DNA of 64,000 nucleotides from Pseudomonas chlororaphis (GTDB lineage Bacteria > Pseudomonadota > Gammaproteobacteria > Pseudomonadales > Pseudomonadaceae). The stretch is from positions 5,652,509 to 5,716,508 of the forward strand of contig CP011020.1 in assembly GCA_001023535.1 (NCBI GenBank). The letters are read 5' to 3'. The position numbers and the translations under genes are program-made. The notes beneath the pieces were generated by a model that saw only the letters and a list, made by a program, of their open reading frames with translations, was not told where the DNA came from and made no database searches. Positions 17,523 to 28,181 of this stretch are shown piece after piece. Numbering within the stretch: position 1 is the first letter of the stretch; each line of letters starts with the position of its first letter.

Positions 17523-18544
17523 TGTTCAGACTTTCGCCCTTGGGCCGCCGGCGCTTCGAGCGCTTCAAGAAAAACCGTCGGGGCTGGTGGTCGCTGTGGC
17601 TGTTCATTGGCCTGTTCACCCTCACCCTGGGCGGCGAGCTGATCGCCAACGACAAGCCGCTGGTGGTGAGCTACCAGGGTTCGCTGTACTTCCCGGTGTT
17701 CAAGCGCTACACCGAGCAGGCGTTCGGCGGGCAACTGCCGTTCCAGGCCGACTACCGCAGCAGCTACGTGCAGAACCTGATCCACAAGGACGGCGGCTGG
17801 CTGCTGTTCCCGCCGATCCCGTTCAGCGACGACACCCCCAACTACGACCTCACCCAACCGGCGCCGAGCCCACCCACCTCGGTGAACTGGCTGGGCACCG
17901 ATGATCAGTCCCGGGACGTGTTGGCCCGGGTGATCTTCGGCGCCCGGGTGTCGATCCTGTTCGCCCTGGCATTGACCGCCATCAGCGCGCTGATCGGCAT
18001 CGCTGCCGGTGCGCTGCAGGGCTACTACGGCGGCTGGGTCGACCTGCTGGGGCAACGCCTATTGGAAGTCTGGTCCGGGCTGCCGGTGCTTTACCTGTTG
18101 ATCATCCTGTCCGGTTTCGTCGAGCCGAATTTCTGGTGGTTGCTGGGGATCATGGCGCTGTTTTCCTGGCTGGCCCTGGTAGACGTGGTGCGAGCCGAGT
18201 TCCTGCGCGGGCGCAATCTCGAATACGTGAAAGCCGCCCGGGCCCTGGGCCTGTCCGATCGCAAGGTGATCGTGCGGCACATCCTGCCCAACGCGATGAA
18301 TGCCACCCTGAGCTACCTGCCCTTCATTCTCACCGGCGCGATTTCCACCCTCACCGCCCTGGATTTCCTCGGCTTCGGCATGCCGGCCGGCAGCGCTTCG
18401 CTGGGCGAGCTGATTGGCCAGGGCAAGCAAAACCTGCAAGCACCGTGGCTGGGGCTGACGGCGTTCTTCACCCTGGCGCTGATCCTTTCGCTGCTGGTGT
18501 TCATTGGGGAGGCCCTGCGCGATGCGTTCGATCCACGATCCTGA
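17522..18544 (+). CDS. yejE: Peptide ABC transporter permease, YejE-like
   Basis: A 340-aa OppC-type permease with a cytoplasmic N-terminus (RRRFERFKKNRRGWWS), a first helix, and a large periplasmic insert to about residue 130 (contains LGTDDQSRDVLARV). Transport helices follow, with the EAA loop GRNLEYVKAARALGLSDRKVIVRHILPNA. It pairs with YejB and is followed 7 nt later by yejF. Confidence 0.93.
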   Translation: MFRLSPLGRRRFERFKKNRRGWWSLWLFIGLFTLTLGGELIANDKPLVVSYQGSLYFPVFKRYTEQAFGGQLPFQADYRSSYVQNLIHKDGGWLLFPPIPFSDDTPNYDLTQPAPSPPTSVNWLGTDDQSRDVLARVIFGARVSILFALALTAISALIGIAAGALQGYYGGWVDLLGQRLLEVWSGLPVLYLLIILSGFVEPNFWWLLGIMALFSWLALVDVVRAEFLRGRNLEYVKAARALGLSDRKVIVRHILPNAMNATLSYLPFILTGAISTLTALDFLGFGMPAGSASLGELIGQGKQNLQAPWLGLTAFFTLALILSLLVFIGEALRDAFDPRS

Positions 18545-18551
18545 TCCGGGA

Positions 18552-20126
18552 ATGAGCGACAACCTGATCGAAATCCGCGACCTGAGCGTGGCCTTCAACG
18601 ACCACACCGTGGTGCGCAGCCTGTGCCTGGACATCCGCCCCGGCGAGTGCCTGGCGCTGGTGGGCGAATCAGGCTCCGGCAAGTCGGTGACGGCCCATTC
18701 GATCCTGCAACTGTTGCCCGACACCGGCACCCGCACCACCGGCAGCATTCGCTATCGCGATCAGGAACTGGTGGGCGCCGACGCCAAGACCTTGCGCGAG
18801 TTGCGCGGCAACCGGATCGCAATGATCTTCCAGGAACCGATGACGTCCCTGAACCCGTTGCACAGTGTCGAAAAACAGATCGGTGAAACCCTGATGCTGC
18901 ACCGTGGGCTGGGCGGCAAGGCGGCGCGCGCGCGCATCCTGGAACTGCTCGCCCTGGTGGGTATCCAGAACCCCACCGAACGGCTCAAGGCGTATCCGCA
19001 TCAACTGTCGGGCGGTCAGCGACAACGGGTGATGATTGCCATGGCCCTGGCCTGCGAGCCGGAACTGTTGATCGCCGACGAGCCGACCACCGCCCTGGAC
19101 GTGACCGTGCAGCGCAAGATCCTGTTGCTGCTCAAGTCCCTCCAGCAGCGGCTCGGTATGTCGCTGCTGTTGATCAGCCACGACTTGAACCTGGTGCGCA
19201 GCATCGCCCAACGGGTGTGCGTGATGAAGGCCGGCGAGATCGTCGAGCAAGCGCCGTGCGAAACCCTGTTCAGCGCACCGAAACACCCCTACAGCTGCGA
19301 GCTGCTGCACGCCGAACCGGAAGGCGAGGCGCTGCCCCGGGATGATCGCGAGGACGTGCTCCAGGTCCAGGACCTGCGCGTGAGTTTCGCCCTTGGCGGC
19401 GGGCTGTTCCAGCGCAAGCAATACCTGCGCGCCGTGGACGGCATCAGCCTGAATATCCAGCGCGGCAAGACCCTGGGCATCGTTGGTGAGTCCGGCTCCG
19501 GCAAGTCCACGCTCGGCCAGGCGATCCTGCGGTTGATCGAGTCCGAGGGCAGCATCCGTTTCCAGGGGGAAGCCCTCGATCATCTATCACAGAAGGCCCT
19601 GCGCCCCTGGCGCAAGCAGATGCAGGTGGTGTTCCAGGACCCATTCGGCAGCCTCAGCCCACGGATGTCGGTGCAGCAGATCATCAGCGAAGGCCTTGAG
19701 GTCCATAGCCCCTCCAGCGCCGAGGAGTGCGAGGCACGGGTGATCCAGGCTCTCAAGGAAGTCGGCCTGGACCCGCAGAGCCGGCATCGCTACCCCCATG
19801 AGTTTTCCGGTGGCCAGCGCCAGCGCATCGCCATTGCCCGGGCGCTGGTGCTCAAGCCGGCACTGATGCTGTTGGACGAACCGACCTCGGCCCTGGACCG
19901 GACCGTGCAAAAGCAAGTGGTCGCCCTGCTCCGCCAGCTCCAGGAAAAGCACGGGTTGACCTACCTGTTCATCAGCCATGACCTGGCGGTGGTGCGCGCC
20001 CTGGCCCACGACGTGATCGTCATCAAGGATGGCAAGGTGGTCGAATGCGGCGCCAGCCATGACGTCTTCGACGCGCCCCGCCATGCCTACACCAAGGAGC
20101 TTTTGGCGGCGGCGCATCCCGGCTAA
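18552..20126 (+). CDS. yejF: Peptide ABC transporter ATPase with two nucleotide-binding domains, YejF-like
   Basis: A 524-aa duplicated ABC ATPase that powers the YejABEF importer. The first half has Walker A GESGSGKS, signature LSGGQRQRV and Walker B LLIADEPTTALD. The second half has GESGSGKST, FSGGQRQRIAIARAL and LMLLDEPTSALD. Both switch histidines follow (LLISHDL, LFISHDL). I start at ATG 18552 (MSDNLIEIRDLSV) because the longer frame overlaps yejE. It converges with the chemoreceptor gene, 9 nt apart. Confidence 0.95.
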   Translation: MSDNLIEIRDLSVAFNDHTVVRSLCLDIRPGECLALVGESGSGKSVTAHSILQLLPDTGTRTTGSIRYRDQELVGADAKTLRELRGNRIAMIFQEPMTSLNPLHSVEKQIGETLMLHRGLGGKAARARILELLALVGIQNPTERLKAYPHQLSGGQRQRVMIAMALACEPELLIADEPTTALDVTVQRKILLLLKSLQQRLGMSLLLISHDLNLVRSIAQRVCVMKAGEIVEQAPCETLFSAPKHPYSCELLHAEPEGEALPRDDREDVLQVQDLRVSFALGGGLFQRKQYLRAVDGISLNIQRGKTLGIVGESGSGKSTLGQAILRLIESEGSIRFQGEALDHLSQKALRPWRKQMQVVFQDPFGSLSPRMSVQQIISEGLEVHSPSSAEECEARVIQALKEVGLDPQSRHRYPHEFSGGQRQRIAIARALVLKPALMLLDEPTSALDRTVQKQVVALLRQLQEKHGLTYLFISHDLAVVRALAHDVIVIKDGKVVECGASHDVFDAPRHAYTKELLAAAHPG

Positions 20127-20135
20127 GCCCGCCGT

Positions 20136-21470
20136 TCAGGCGCCCCGTCGCTGGTCCAGGGTGCTGGCGAAATCGCCCATCACCGTCACGACCTGCTGCG
20201 CGCCCCGGTGAATATCCTGGATGACCGCCCCCGCCTCGTTCGCCAATGTGACCCCCTGCTCTGCCTTGAGGGTACTCGACTGCATGCTGGTGACCGCTTG
20301 CCTGGCGAGCTCGCGGTTCTTGCCGACCACCTCAGTGATGGCGACGGTGGCCTGGCTCGTACGCCGTGCCAGGTTGCGCACCTCATCGGCCACGACTGCG
20401 AAGCCACGCCCCTGCTCCCCCGCGCGGGCTGCTTCGATGGCGGCATTGAGGGCCAACAGATTGGTCTGTTCGGCAATGCCCCGGATGGCATCGACGATGG
20501 TGCCGATTTCCTCGGACTGCGCGCTCAGGGCCCCGATGCCCGTGGCCACTGCCTGGAGTTCATCGGCGATGCTCTGCACGACGGTCACGGTTTCCTGCAC
20601 AACGGCGGTGCCGAGCCGGGTGTGTTCATCGGTCTGCCGCGACGTCTCGAAGGCCAACTGCGCCGCCCTCGATTCGCGCTGGCGTTGTTCGATCTCAGCG
20701 GTGCAATCGGTGGCGAACTTGACCACCCCATACAAATGACCCTGGGCATCATAGAGCGGGTTGTAGGTGGCCTGCAGCCAGAGGGTCGCCCCGCGCTTGT
20801 CGACCCGCTCGAAAAGCCCTCCCATGTATTCGCCCCGGTTCAGTGCGGCCCAGAAGCTGCGATAGGCTTCGCTCTGCGCCTCGCTGGGTTTGCAGAACAA
20901 ACGGTGGTGCTGGCCGCGCACCTCTTCCAGGCCGTAGCCCACCACCTTCAGGAAATTCGTATTGGCATTGACCACCTGCCCGCTCAGGTCAAACTCGATG
21001 ACCGCCATCGAGCGGTCGATCGCCTGCGTGAAGCTGGACTCGGCCTGGGAACGAAGCACCTCATCGTTGACGTCGCGAACGATGCTGATGATGCGCTGCA
21101 CACTTGCTCCCGCCTCTCGTACCGGGACGTAGTCGGCCTCCACCCATGTCCAGCGTCCATCACGGGTCAATTGCAGAAACCGGTCGCTGGCACTTTCACC
21201 TCGCACCAAGCGCTGCCACAGCGTTGCGTACTGCGGGCTGCGGGCGTAGGCCGGCGCGCAAAAGGTCTGGTGGTGCTTGCCCAGGATCTCGTCGAGCGAG
21301 TACCCGGTCATTTGCAGGAACAGGGGACTGGCGCCCAGCACCTCACCGGTCGGCGCGAGCTCGAGCATGGCCATACAGGCATGCAGCGCCAGGTGCTGCG
21401 CTTGAAGATAAGCCTCCCTGGCCTGGATTTCATGCAAGACCTGCTGATGCTTGCGGGTACGAATGAACAT
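20136..21470 (-). CDS. Soluble PAS-PAS methyl-accepting chemotaxis protein, BdlA/Aer-like
   Basis: A 444-aa receptor without transmembrane helices. Two PAS domains (about residues 30-140 and 150-265) each keep the [16 protein letters not shown] / [16 protein letters not shown] motif found in BdlA, the P. aeruginosa biofilm-dispersion sensor, and in Aer-type sensors. The MCP signalling hairpin follows, with the conserved tip [32 protein letters not shown]. It probably senses redox or light through a flavin or heme and speaks to CheA/CheW. The start could be ATG 21470 or a GTG three codons earlier. Its upstream region holds an exact TGTACA-N12-TGTACA pair. Confidence 0.9.
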   Translation of the reverse strand: MFIRTRKHQQVLHEIQAREAYLQAQHLALHACMAMLELAPTGEVLGASPLFLQMTGYSLDEILGKHHQTFCAPAYARSPQYATLWQRLVRGESASDRFLQLTRDGRWTWVEADYVPVREAGASVQRIISIVRDVNDEVLRSQAESSFTQAIDRSMAVIEFDLSGQVVNANTNFLKVVGYGLEEVRGQHHRLFCKPSEAQSEAYRSFWAALNRGEYMGGLFERVDKRGATLWLQATYNPLYDAQGHLYGVVKFATDCTAEIEQRQRESRAAQLAFETSRQTDEHTRLGTAVVQETVTVVQSIADELQAVATGIGALSAQSEEIGTIVDAIRGIAEQTNLLALNAAIEAARAGEQGRGFAVVADEVRNLARRTSQATVAITEVVGKNRELARQAVTSMQSSTLKAEQGVTLANEAGAVIQDIHRGAQQVVTVMGDFASTLDQRRGA

Positions 21471-21570
21471 GGGCGCCACTCTGGAACGTTGGATGCGTGG
21501 GTCGAGCGACCTGAAGGCTCAGGTGCCTTTTGGTTGGAGAGATGCCATTAAGCCATGACTGCAACAATAA

Positions 21571-21596
21571 TTGTACAAGTTTTTATTTATGTACAA
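21571..21596 (-). promoter_or_regulatory. TGTACA-N12-TGTACA site, LitR/PplR-like, upstream of the chemoreceptor
   Basis: TGTACA occurs at 21572-21577 and 21590-21595 with exactly 12 bases between. This fits the direct repeat T(G/A)TACA-N12-TGTA(C/T)A reported for the class II LitR protein PplR1 of P. putida, a light-response MerR-type regulator. Read on the minus strand the repeats coincide with a candidate -35 TTGTAC and -10 TACAAT (15-nt spacer), about 100 nt before the chemoreceptor start. Confidence 0.6.
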
Positions 21597-21638
21597 CTTA
21601 AAGCCCTTCTTGAGGCGCCTTCAATCACCAAGCCCCTT

Positions 21639-21854
21639 TCATTTCCAGCCCATGCGCCAACGCTTGTCATCGCGCAACTCGCGCCAGTCCAGCCGCTCGG
21701 CACGGCCACTGTAGACCGCTTGTAATTCTACCTGCAGCGGCACGCCGACCTCATCACAGATCAGCTGGGTGACCAGGAAATGCTTTTCCTTATTAACCGG
21801 CGCGCAGGCCGTCCATTTCGAAAGCGCGAGTTTGCGAGGATTGAACGGATTCAT
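21639..21854 (-). CDS. TIGR02450 family small conserved protein
   Basis: A 71-aa basic protein of unknown function. The N-terminal pattern NP.KL.LSKWTACAPVNKEKHFLVTQLICDE is diagnostic for the TIGR02450 family of small tryptophan-containing proteins. GGAGG precedes the ATG. A TGTACA pair directly upstream suggests it belongs to the same (possibly light-induced) regulon as the chemoreceptor gene to its left. Confidence 0.85.
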   Translation of the reverse strand: MNPFNPRKLALSKWTACAPVNKEKHFLVTQLICDEVGVPLQVELQAVYSGRAERLDWRELRDDKRWRMGWK

Positions 21855-21870
21855 AGAGGGCCTCCAAAAA

Positions 21871-21895
21871 TGTACAAATCAAAAATAACTGTACA
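21871..21895 (-). promoter_or_regulatory. Second TGTACA pair (N13) upstream of the TIGR02450 gene
   Basis: TGTACA at 21871-21876 and 21890-21895, 13 bases apart. On the minus strand they overlie TTGTAC-N16-TACATT, a plausible -35/-10, about 20 nt before the gene's start. The spacing is one base longer than the published LitR/PplR repeat. Confidence 0.5.
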
Positions 21896-22006
21896 ATTTT
21901 CCCGCCGCGCAAACCACGGATCTCAATCAAAGGGTTCTACGGCATAATGCCGCTGCAACAGACTCGCCAGAGGACACCACCCCCCACCTCTTTCTGGAAA
22001 CGCCCG

Positions 22007-23422
22007 ATGCGCCCGACCGAAAATCTCAAGGACTACCAGCGCGTACGCACCCTGGCGATCCGTTCGTTGTTCGAAATCATCGAGCAATCCAGCGAAGGCA
22101 CGGTCATCGTCGACCGGGACGCGAATATCGTCTGGATGAACGAACGCTACGCCCGGCGCTTCGGCCTGAACTCGGCACAGGAAGCGATAGGTCGAGCCTG
22201 CGAGAGCGTGATCCCCGGCAGCCTGTTGCGGGAGGTGGTGCGTACCGGGCAGCCGATATTGCTCGACATGCAGGAGATGCCCAAGGAGCCGCTGGTGGTG
22301 ATGCGCCTGCCGATCCATGACAGCGCCGGGGCGGTCATCGGCGCCATCGGCTTTGCCCTGTTCGGGGAACTGCATCGCCTGTCGCCGATGCTCAAGCGTT
22401 ACTTGAGCATGCAGGAAGAACTGGCCTCCACCCGCTCGCTGCTGCGGGCGCGGCAGACCAAGTACAATTTCGCCCATTTCATCGGCACCAGCAGCGCCGG
22501 CCTGGAGGTCAAGCGTCGTGCCCGGCGCAGCGCCAGCACCGATTCGCCAGTGCTGCTGCTGGGCGAAACCGGCACCGGCAAGGAACTGCTGGCCCAGGCG
22601 ATCCACAGTGCCTCGCCCCGGGCGCACAAAGCCTTTGTCAGCATCAACAGCGCGGCGATCCCCGAGGCGCTGCTGGAGGCCGAGTTCTTCGGCACCGCGC
22701 CCGGCGCCTTTACCGGGGCCGACCGCAAGGGCCGCGCCGGCAAACTGCAGATTGCCCAGGGCGGCACCTTGTTCCTCGATGAGATCGGCGACATGCCGCT
22801 GCCGTTGCAAAGCAAGCTGCTGCGGGTGCTCCAGGAAAAAGAGTACGAGCCGGTGGGTTCCAACGCAGTGCTGCAAAGCGATGTGCGGGTGATCGCCGCC
22901 ACATCCATGGACCTGGAAGCGGCCATCAAGCGCGGCGAGTTCCGCGCCGACCTGTATTACCGTCTCAATGTGCTGCCGATCCAGGTTCCGCCCCTGCGCG
23001 AGCGCCTCGACGACTTGCCCGCCCTGAGCGAAGCGATCCTCGAAGACCTGCGCAGCCAGCACGAACTGAACCCCGACGCCCTCCACCTGCTGGGGCAACA
23101 CGCCTGGCCGGGGAACATCCGCGAACTGCGCAACGTGCTGGAACGGGCCGCGTTGCTCAGCGACAACCTGCTGCTCACCGCCACCGACATCCGCGCGGCC
23201 ATCGGCACCTTCACCCCCGTGACCCGCAGCACCAGCCCGGCCCTGGAGCCGCTGCCCCAGGAAACCTTCAGTCAGGCCCGGGCGCGATTCGACCGGCAGT
23301 TGATCGAAACCACCCTCGCGCAATGCGGCGGCAAGGTGGTCGACGCGGCGCAGCGATTGGGACTGGGGCGGTCGACACTGTACAAGAAAATGGTGGCGCT
23401 GGGGATTGCCGAGTCTCAATAA
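22007..23422 (+). CDS. hbcR: Sigma-54 dependent activator of 3-hydroxybutyrate catabolism, HbcR-like
   Basis: A 471-aa enhancer-binding protein. It has an N-terminal PAS domain (about 25-125), a central AAA+ domain with Walker A GETGTGKE (186-193) and the sigma-54 contact loop GAFTGA (233-238), and a C-terminal Fis-type HTH (KVVDAAQRLGLGRSTLYKKM). In P. aeruginosa the homologue next to a GntP permease and a 3-hydroxybutyrate dehydrogenase (PA2005) activates those genes; the same order is found here. The frame opens at 21947, but ATG 22007 (MRPTENLKDYQ) fits the family better. A -24/-12 promoter follows before the permease gene. Confidence 0.9.
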   Translation: MRPTENLKDYQRVRTLAIRSLFEIIEQSSEGTVIVDRDANIVWMNERYARRFGLNSAQEAIGRACESVIPGSLLREVVRTGQPILLDMQEMPKEPLVVMRLPIHDSAGAVIGAIGFALFGELHRLSPMLKRYLSMQEELASTRSLLRARQTKYNFAHFIGTSSAGLEVKRRARRSASTDSPVLLLGETGTGKELLAQAIHSASPRAHKAFVSINSAAIPEALLEAEFFGTAPGAFTGADRKGRAGKLQIAQGGTLFLDEIGDMPLPLQSKLLRVLQEKEYEPVGSNAVLQSDVRVIAATSMDLEAAIKRGEFRADLYYRLNVLPIQVPPLRERLDDLPALSEAILEDLRSQHELNPDALHLLGQHAWPGNIRELRNVLERAALLSDNLLLTATDIRAAIGTFTPVTRSTSPALEPLPQETFSQARARFDRQLIETTLAQCGGKVVDAAQRLGLGRSTLYKKMVALGIAESQ

Positions 23423-23471
23423 CGAGACGATTGTCTCTTTTTTTGATCATGCCTTTGTTGAGCGCTCCGCG

Positions 23472-23550
23472 CTCTTCGCGGGCAAGCCCACTCCCGCATT
23501 TTGACAAGACACCACGGTCTAATGTGGGAGCGGGCTTGCCCGCGAAGAGG
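23472..23550. repeat. REP inverted doublet (GGGAGCGGGCTTGC family)
   Basis: Two inverted copies of TTCGCGGGCAAGCCC(G/A)CTCCC flank a 24-nt spacer between hbcR and the permease promoter. Confidence 0.85.
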
Positions 23551-23646
23551 CCAGTACCCTCCCTGAAAATCTCAAAACAGAGACAAATCCTTTCCAGTTC
23601 ACACTGCTCAAAAAATAATTCCTTAAATTTCAGCAAGTTACCTACC

Positions 23647-23661
23647 TGGCACAGAACTCGC
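23647..23661 (+). promoter_or_regulatory. Sigma-54 (-24/-12) promoter of the hydroxybutyrate operon
   Basis: TGGCAC-N5-TCGC at 23647-23661 matches the TGGCAC-N5-TTGC consensus except for one base in the -12 element. It lies 54 nt before the permease ATG and just downstream of a sigma-54 activator gene. Confidence 0.7.
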
Positions 23662-23714
23662 TAAAGCCTCCGTCACCGCTTCACCACAACAATAACAATC
23701 CCAGGAGACACACC

Positions 23715-25106
23715 ATGAGTGTGATCATTGCCCTGGCAGCCCTCGCGCTGCTGATGGTCGCCGCCTACCGTGGCTACAGCGTTATCCTCTTTGCCCCCAT
23801 CGCCGCCCTCGGCGCCGTCCTGCTCACCGACCCTGCCGCCGTGGCCCCTGCATTCACCGGGGTGTTCATGGAGAAAATGGTCGGTTTCATCAAACTGTAC
23901 TTTCCGGTGTTCCTGCTCGGCGCGGTGTTCGGCAAGCTGATCGAGTTGTCGGGGTTCTCCCGCTCCATCGTCGCGGCGGCCATCCGCTTGCTGGGCACCC
24001 GCCAGGCGATGCTGGTGATCGTGCTGGTCTGCGCGCTGCTGACCTATGGCGGGGTGTCGCTGTTCGTGGTGGTATTCGCGGTGTACCCGTTCGCCGCCGA
24101 GATGTTCCGCCAGAGCGACATTCCCAAGCGGCTGATCCCGGCCACCATCGCCCTTGGTGCGTTCTCCTTCACCATGGACGCGCTGCCCGGCACACCGCAG
24201 ATCCAGAACATCATCCCCAGCACCTTTTTCAACACCACGGCCTGGGCCGCGCCCTGGCTGGGCGTGATCGGCACGCTCTTCGTGTTCAGCGTCGGCATGC
24301 TGTTCCTCCAGCGCCAGCGCAACAAGGCCCAACGCCTGGGCGAAGGCTATGGCACACAGTTGCGCAACGAGCCGGAAACCGCCGAAGACATCCAACTGCC
24401 CAACCCGTGGATCGCCGTTTCGCCGCTGCTGGCGGTGGGCATCATGAACCTGCTGTTCACCCAATGGATTCCCCAGTGGTACGGCAAGAGCCACAGCCTG
24501 GCGCTGCCGGGCATGGCTGCCCCGGTCACCAGCGACATCGCCAAGCTCACTGCGATCTGGGCCGTGCAGGCGGCCTTGCTGGTGGGCATTCTCATGGTCC
24601 TGGCGTTTGGCTTCCGGGCCATTCGCAGCAAGTTGGCCGAAGGCAGCAAAAGCGCGGTGGGCGGTGCCCTGCTGGCGGCGATGAACACCGCATCGGAATA
24701 CGGCTTCGGCGCGGTGATCGCTTCGTTGCCAGGGTTCCTGGTCCTGGCCGACTGGCTCAAGAGCATCCCCAACCCGCTGGTCAATGAAGCCGTGACCGTC
24801 ACACTGCTGGCGGGCATCACCGGTTCCGCCTCGGGCGGCATGAGCATCGCCCTGGCGGCCATGTCCGAGAGTTTCATCAGCGCTGCCCACGCCGCCAACA
24901 TTCCCCTGGAAGTGCTGCACCGCGTGGCCGCCATGGCCAGTGGCGGCATGGACACCCTGCCGCACAACGGCGCGGTGATCACCCTGCTGGCGGTCACCGG
25001 CCTGACCCACCGTGAAGCCTACAAAGACATTTTCTGCATTACGCTGATCAAGACCCTCGCGGTCTTCGTCGTGATCGGCGTGTTCTACGCCACTGGCATT
25101 GTGTGA
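23715..25106 (+). CDS. GntP family permease, probable 3-hydroxybutyrate transporter
   Basis: A 463-aa protein with about 12 hydrophobic segments throughout, in the GntP/anion-H+ symporter family (SVIIALAALALLMVAAYRG, GGVSLFVVVFAVYPFAAEMFR, TMDALPGTPQIQN). The substrate is inferred from position: it lies between an HbcR-like activator and 3-hydroxybutyrate dehydrogenase, 7 nt before the latter. Expression should need sigma-54 and the upstream activator. Confidence 0.88.
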   Translation: MSVIIALAALALLMVAAYRGYSVILFAPIAALGAVLLTDPAAVAPAFTGVFMEKMVGFIKLYFPVFLLGAVFGKLIELSGFSRSIVAAAIRLLGTRQAMLVIVLVCALLTYGGVSLFVVVFAVYPFAAEMFRQSDIPKRLIPATIALGAFSFTMDALPGTPQIQNIIPSTFFNTTAWAAPWLGVIGTLFVFSVGMLFLQRQRNKAQRLGEGYGTQLRNEPETAEDIQLPNPWIAVSPLLAVGIMNLLFTQWIPQWYGKSHSLALPGMAAPVTSDIAKLTAIWAVQAALLVGILMVLAFGFRAIRSKLAEGSKSAVGGALLAAMNTASEYGFGAVIASLPGFLVLADWLKSIPNPLVNEAVTVTLLAGITGSASGGMSIALAAMSESFISAAHAANIPLEVLHRVAAMASGGMDTLPHNGAVITLLAVTGLTHREAYKDIFCITLIKTLAVFVVIGVFYATGIV

Positions 25107-25113
25107 GGTTCCC

Positions 25114-25890
25114 ATGACGACAACCCTTTCGGGCAAGACTGCCCTGGTCACCGGTTCTACCAGCGGCATCGGCCTGGGCATCGCCCTGGGCCTGGCCAAG
25201 GCCGGCGCCAACCTGATCCTCAATGGCTTTGGCGATGCCTCGGCGGTGATCGCCGAGGTGCAACAGTTCACCGGCCGGGTCGGCCATCACCCGGCCGACG
25301 TCAGCGACCCGGCGCAGATCGCCGACATGCTCGCCTACGCCGAGCGCGAGTTCGGCGGCGTCGACATCCTGGTGAACAACGCCGGGATCCAGCACGTGGC
25401 CGCCGTGGAAGACTTTCCGGTGGAGCGCTGGGACTCGATCATCGCCATCAACCTGTCCTCGGTGTTCCACGCCACTCGCCTGAGCCTGCCGGGCATGCGC
25501 GCCAAAGGCTGGGGCCGGATCATCAACATTGCGTCGGTGCACGGCCAGGTCGGCTCGGTGGGCAAGGCCGCCTATGTCGCGGCCAAGCACGGGGTGATCG
25601 GCCTGACCAAGGTGGTCGGCCTGGAAACCGCCACCAGCAACGTGACGTGCAACGCCATCTGCCCCGGCTGGGTGCTGACGCCGCTGGTGCAGAAACAGAT
25701 CGACGACCGCATCGCCAGCGGCGTCGACCCGCAGCAGGCCCAGCATGACTTGCTGGCCGAGAAGCAGCCGTCCCTGGAATTCGTCACCCCGCCGCAGTTG
25801 GGCGAACTGGTGTTGTTCCTGTGCAGCGAAGCCGGCAGCCAGGTGCGTGGCGCGGCGTGGAATATCGACGGTGGGTGGTTGGCTCAGTAA
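25114..25890 (+). CDS. bdhA: 3-hydroxybutyrate dehydrogenase
   Basis: A 258-aa short-chain dehydrogenase that oxidises D-3-hydroxybutyrate to acetoacetate with NAD+. The Rossmann motif is TGSTSGIGLGIA, followed by NNAGIQHV, the catalytic Ser (INIASVHG), and Y-x-x-x-K (AYVAAKHGV). The segment VTCNAICPGWVLTPLV is characteristic of bacterial 3-hydroxybutyrate dehydrogenases. It sits in an operon with the permease. Acetoacetate would then be activated by the synthetase at 26100. Confidence 0.95.
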   Translation: MTTTLSGKTALVTGSTSGIGLGIALGLAKAGANLILNGFGDASAVIAEVQQFTGRVGHHPADVSDPAQIADMLAYAEREFGGVDILVNNAGIQHVAAVEDFPVERWDSIIAINLSSVFHATRLSLPGMRAKGWGRIINIASVHGQVGSVGKAAYVAAKHGVIGLTKVVGLETATSNVTCNAICPGWVLTPLVQKQIDDRIASGVDPQQAQHDLLAEKQPSLEFVTPPQLGELVLFLCSEAGSQVRGAAWNIDGGWLAQ

Positions 25891-25917
25891 CCTCCAATCT
25901 CCAAGGCGAGAACGCCT

Positions 25918-26043
25918 TTGTGGCGAGGGAGCTTGCTCCCGCTGGGGTGCGTAGCGCCCCCGATTGGCGGCCGCTTCGCAGCCGAGCGGGAGCAAGCTCC
26001 CTCGCCACAGAAGCACTTCTCACAGCAAGCTCCCTCGCCACAA
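25918..26043. repeat. REP-like cluster (GTGGCGAGGGAGC family)
   Basis: An inverted doublet of GTGGCGAGGGAGCTTGCTCCC with a GC-rich inner segment, followed by a partial third copy (CAAGCTCCCTCGCCAC), between bdhA and the synthetase gene. Confidence 0.85.
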
Positions 26044-26099
26044 ATAGCACCTTGTGCTGCAATGTTTGTAAGCCCCTATAAAAGAATAAGAGGCACGCC

Positions 26100-28055
<1,956 letters not shown>

Positions 28056-28072
28056 GCACGGCCAAGCGCTTT

Positions 28073-28163
28073 TGTGGCGAGGGAGCTTGCTCCCGCTCGG
28101 GTGCGCAGCAACCGCATCAGGCCTGCTGCGCAGTCCAGCGGGAGCAAGCTCCCTCGCCACAGG
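28073..28163. repeat. REP-like doublet (GTGGCGAGGGAGC family)
   Basis: Two inverted copies of GTGGCGAGGGAGCTTGCTCCC with a variable inner segment, between convergent genes. Confidence 0.85.
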
Positions 28164-28181
28164 AACACGCCTTGGGTTGTG

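Noticed and set aside
23673..25271. 532-codon minus-strand open frame, very His/Gln-rich
   Set aside because: Antisense to the GntP permease and bdhA; composition is that of a shadow frame.
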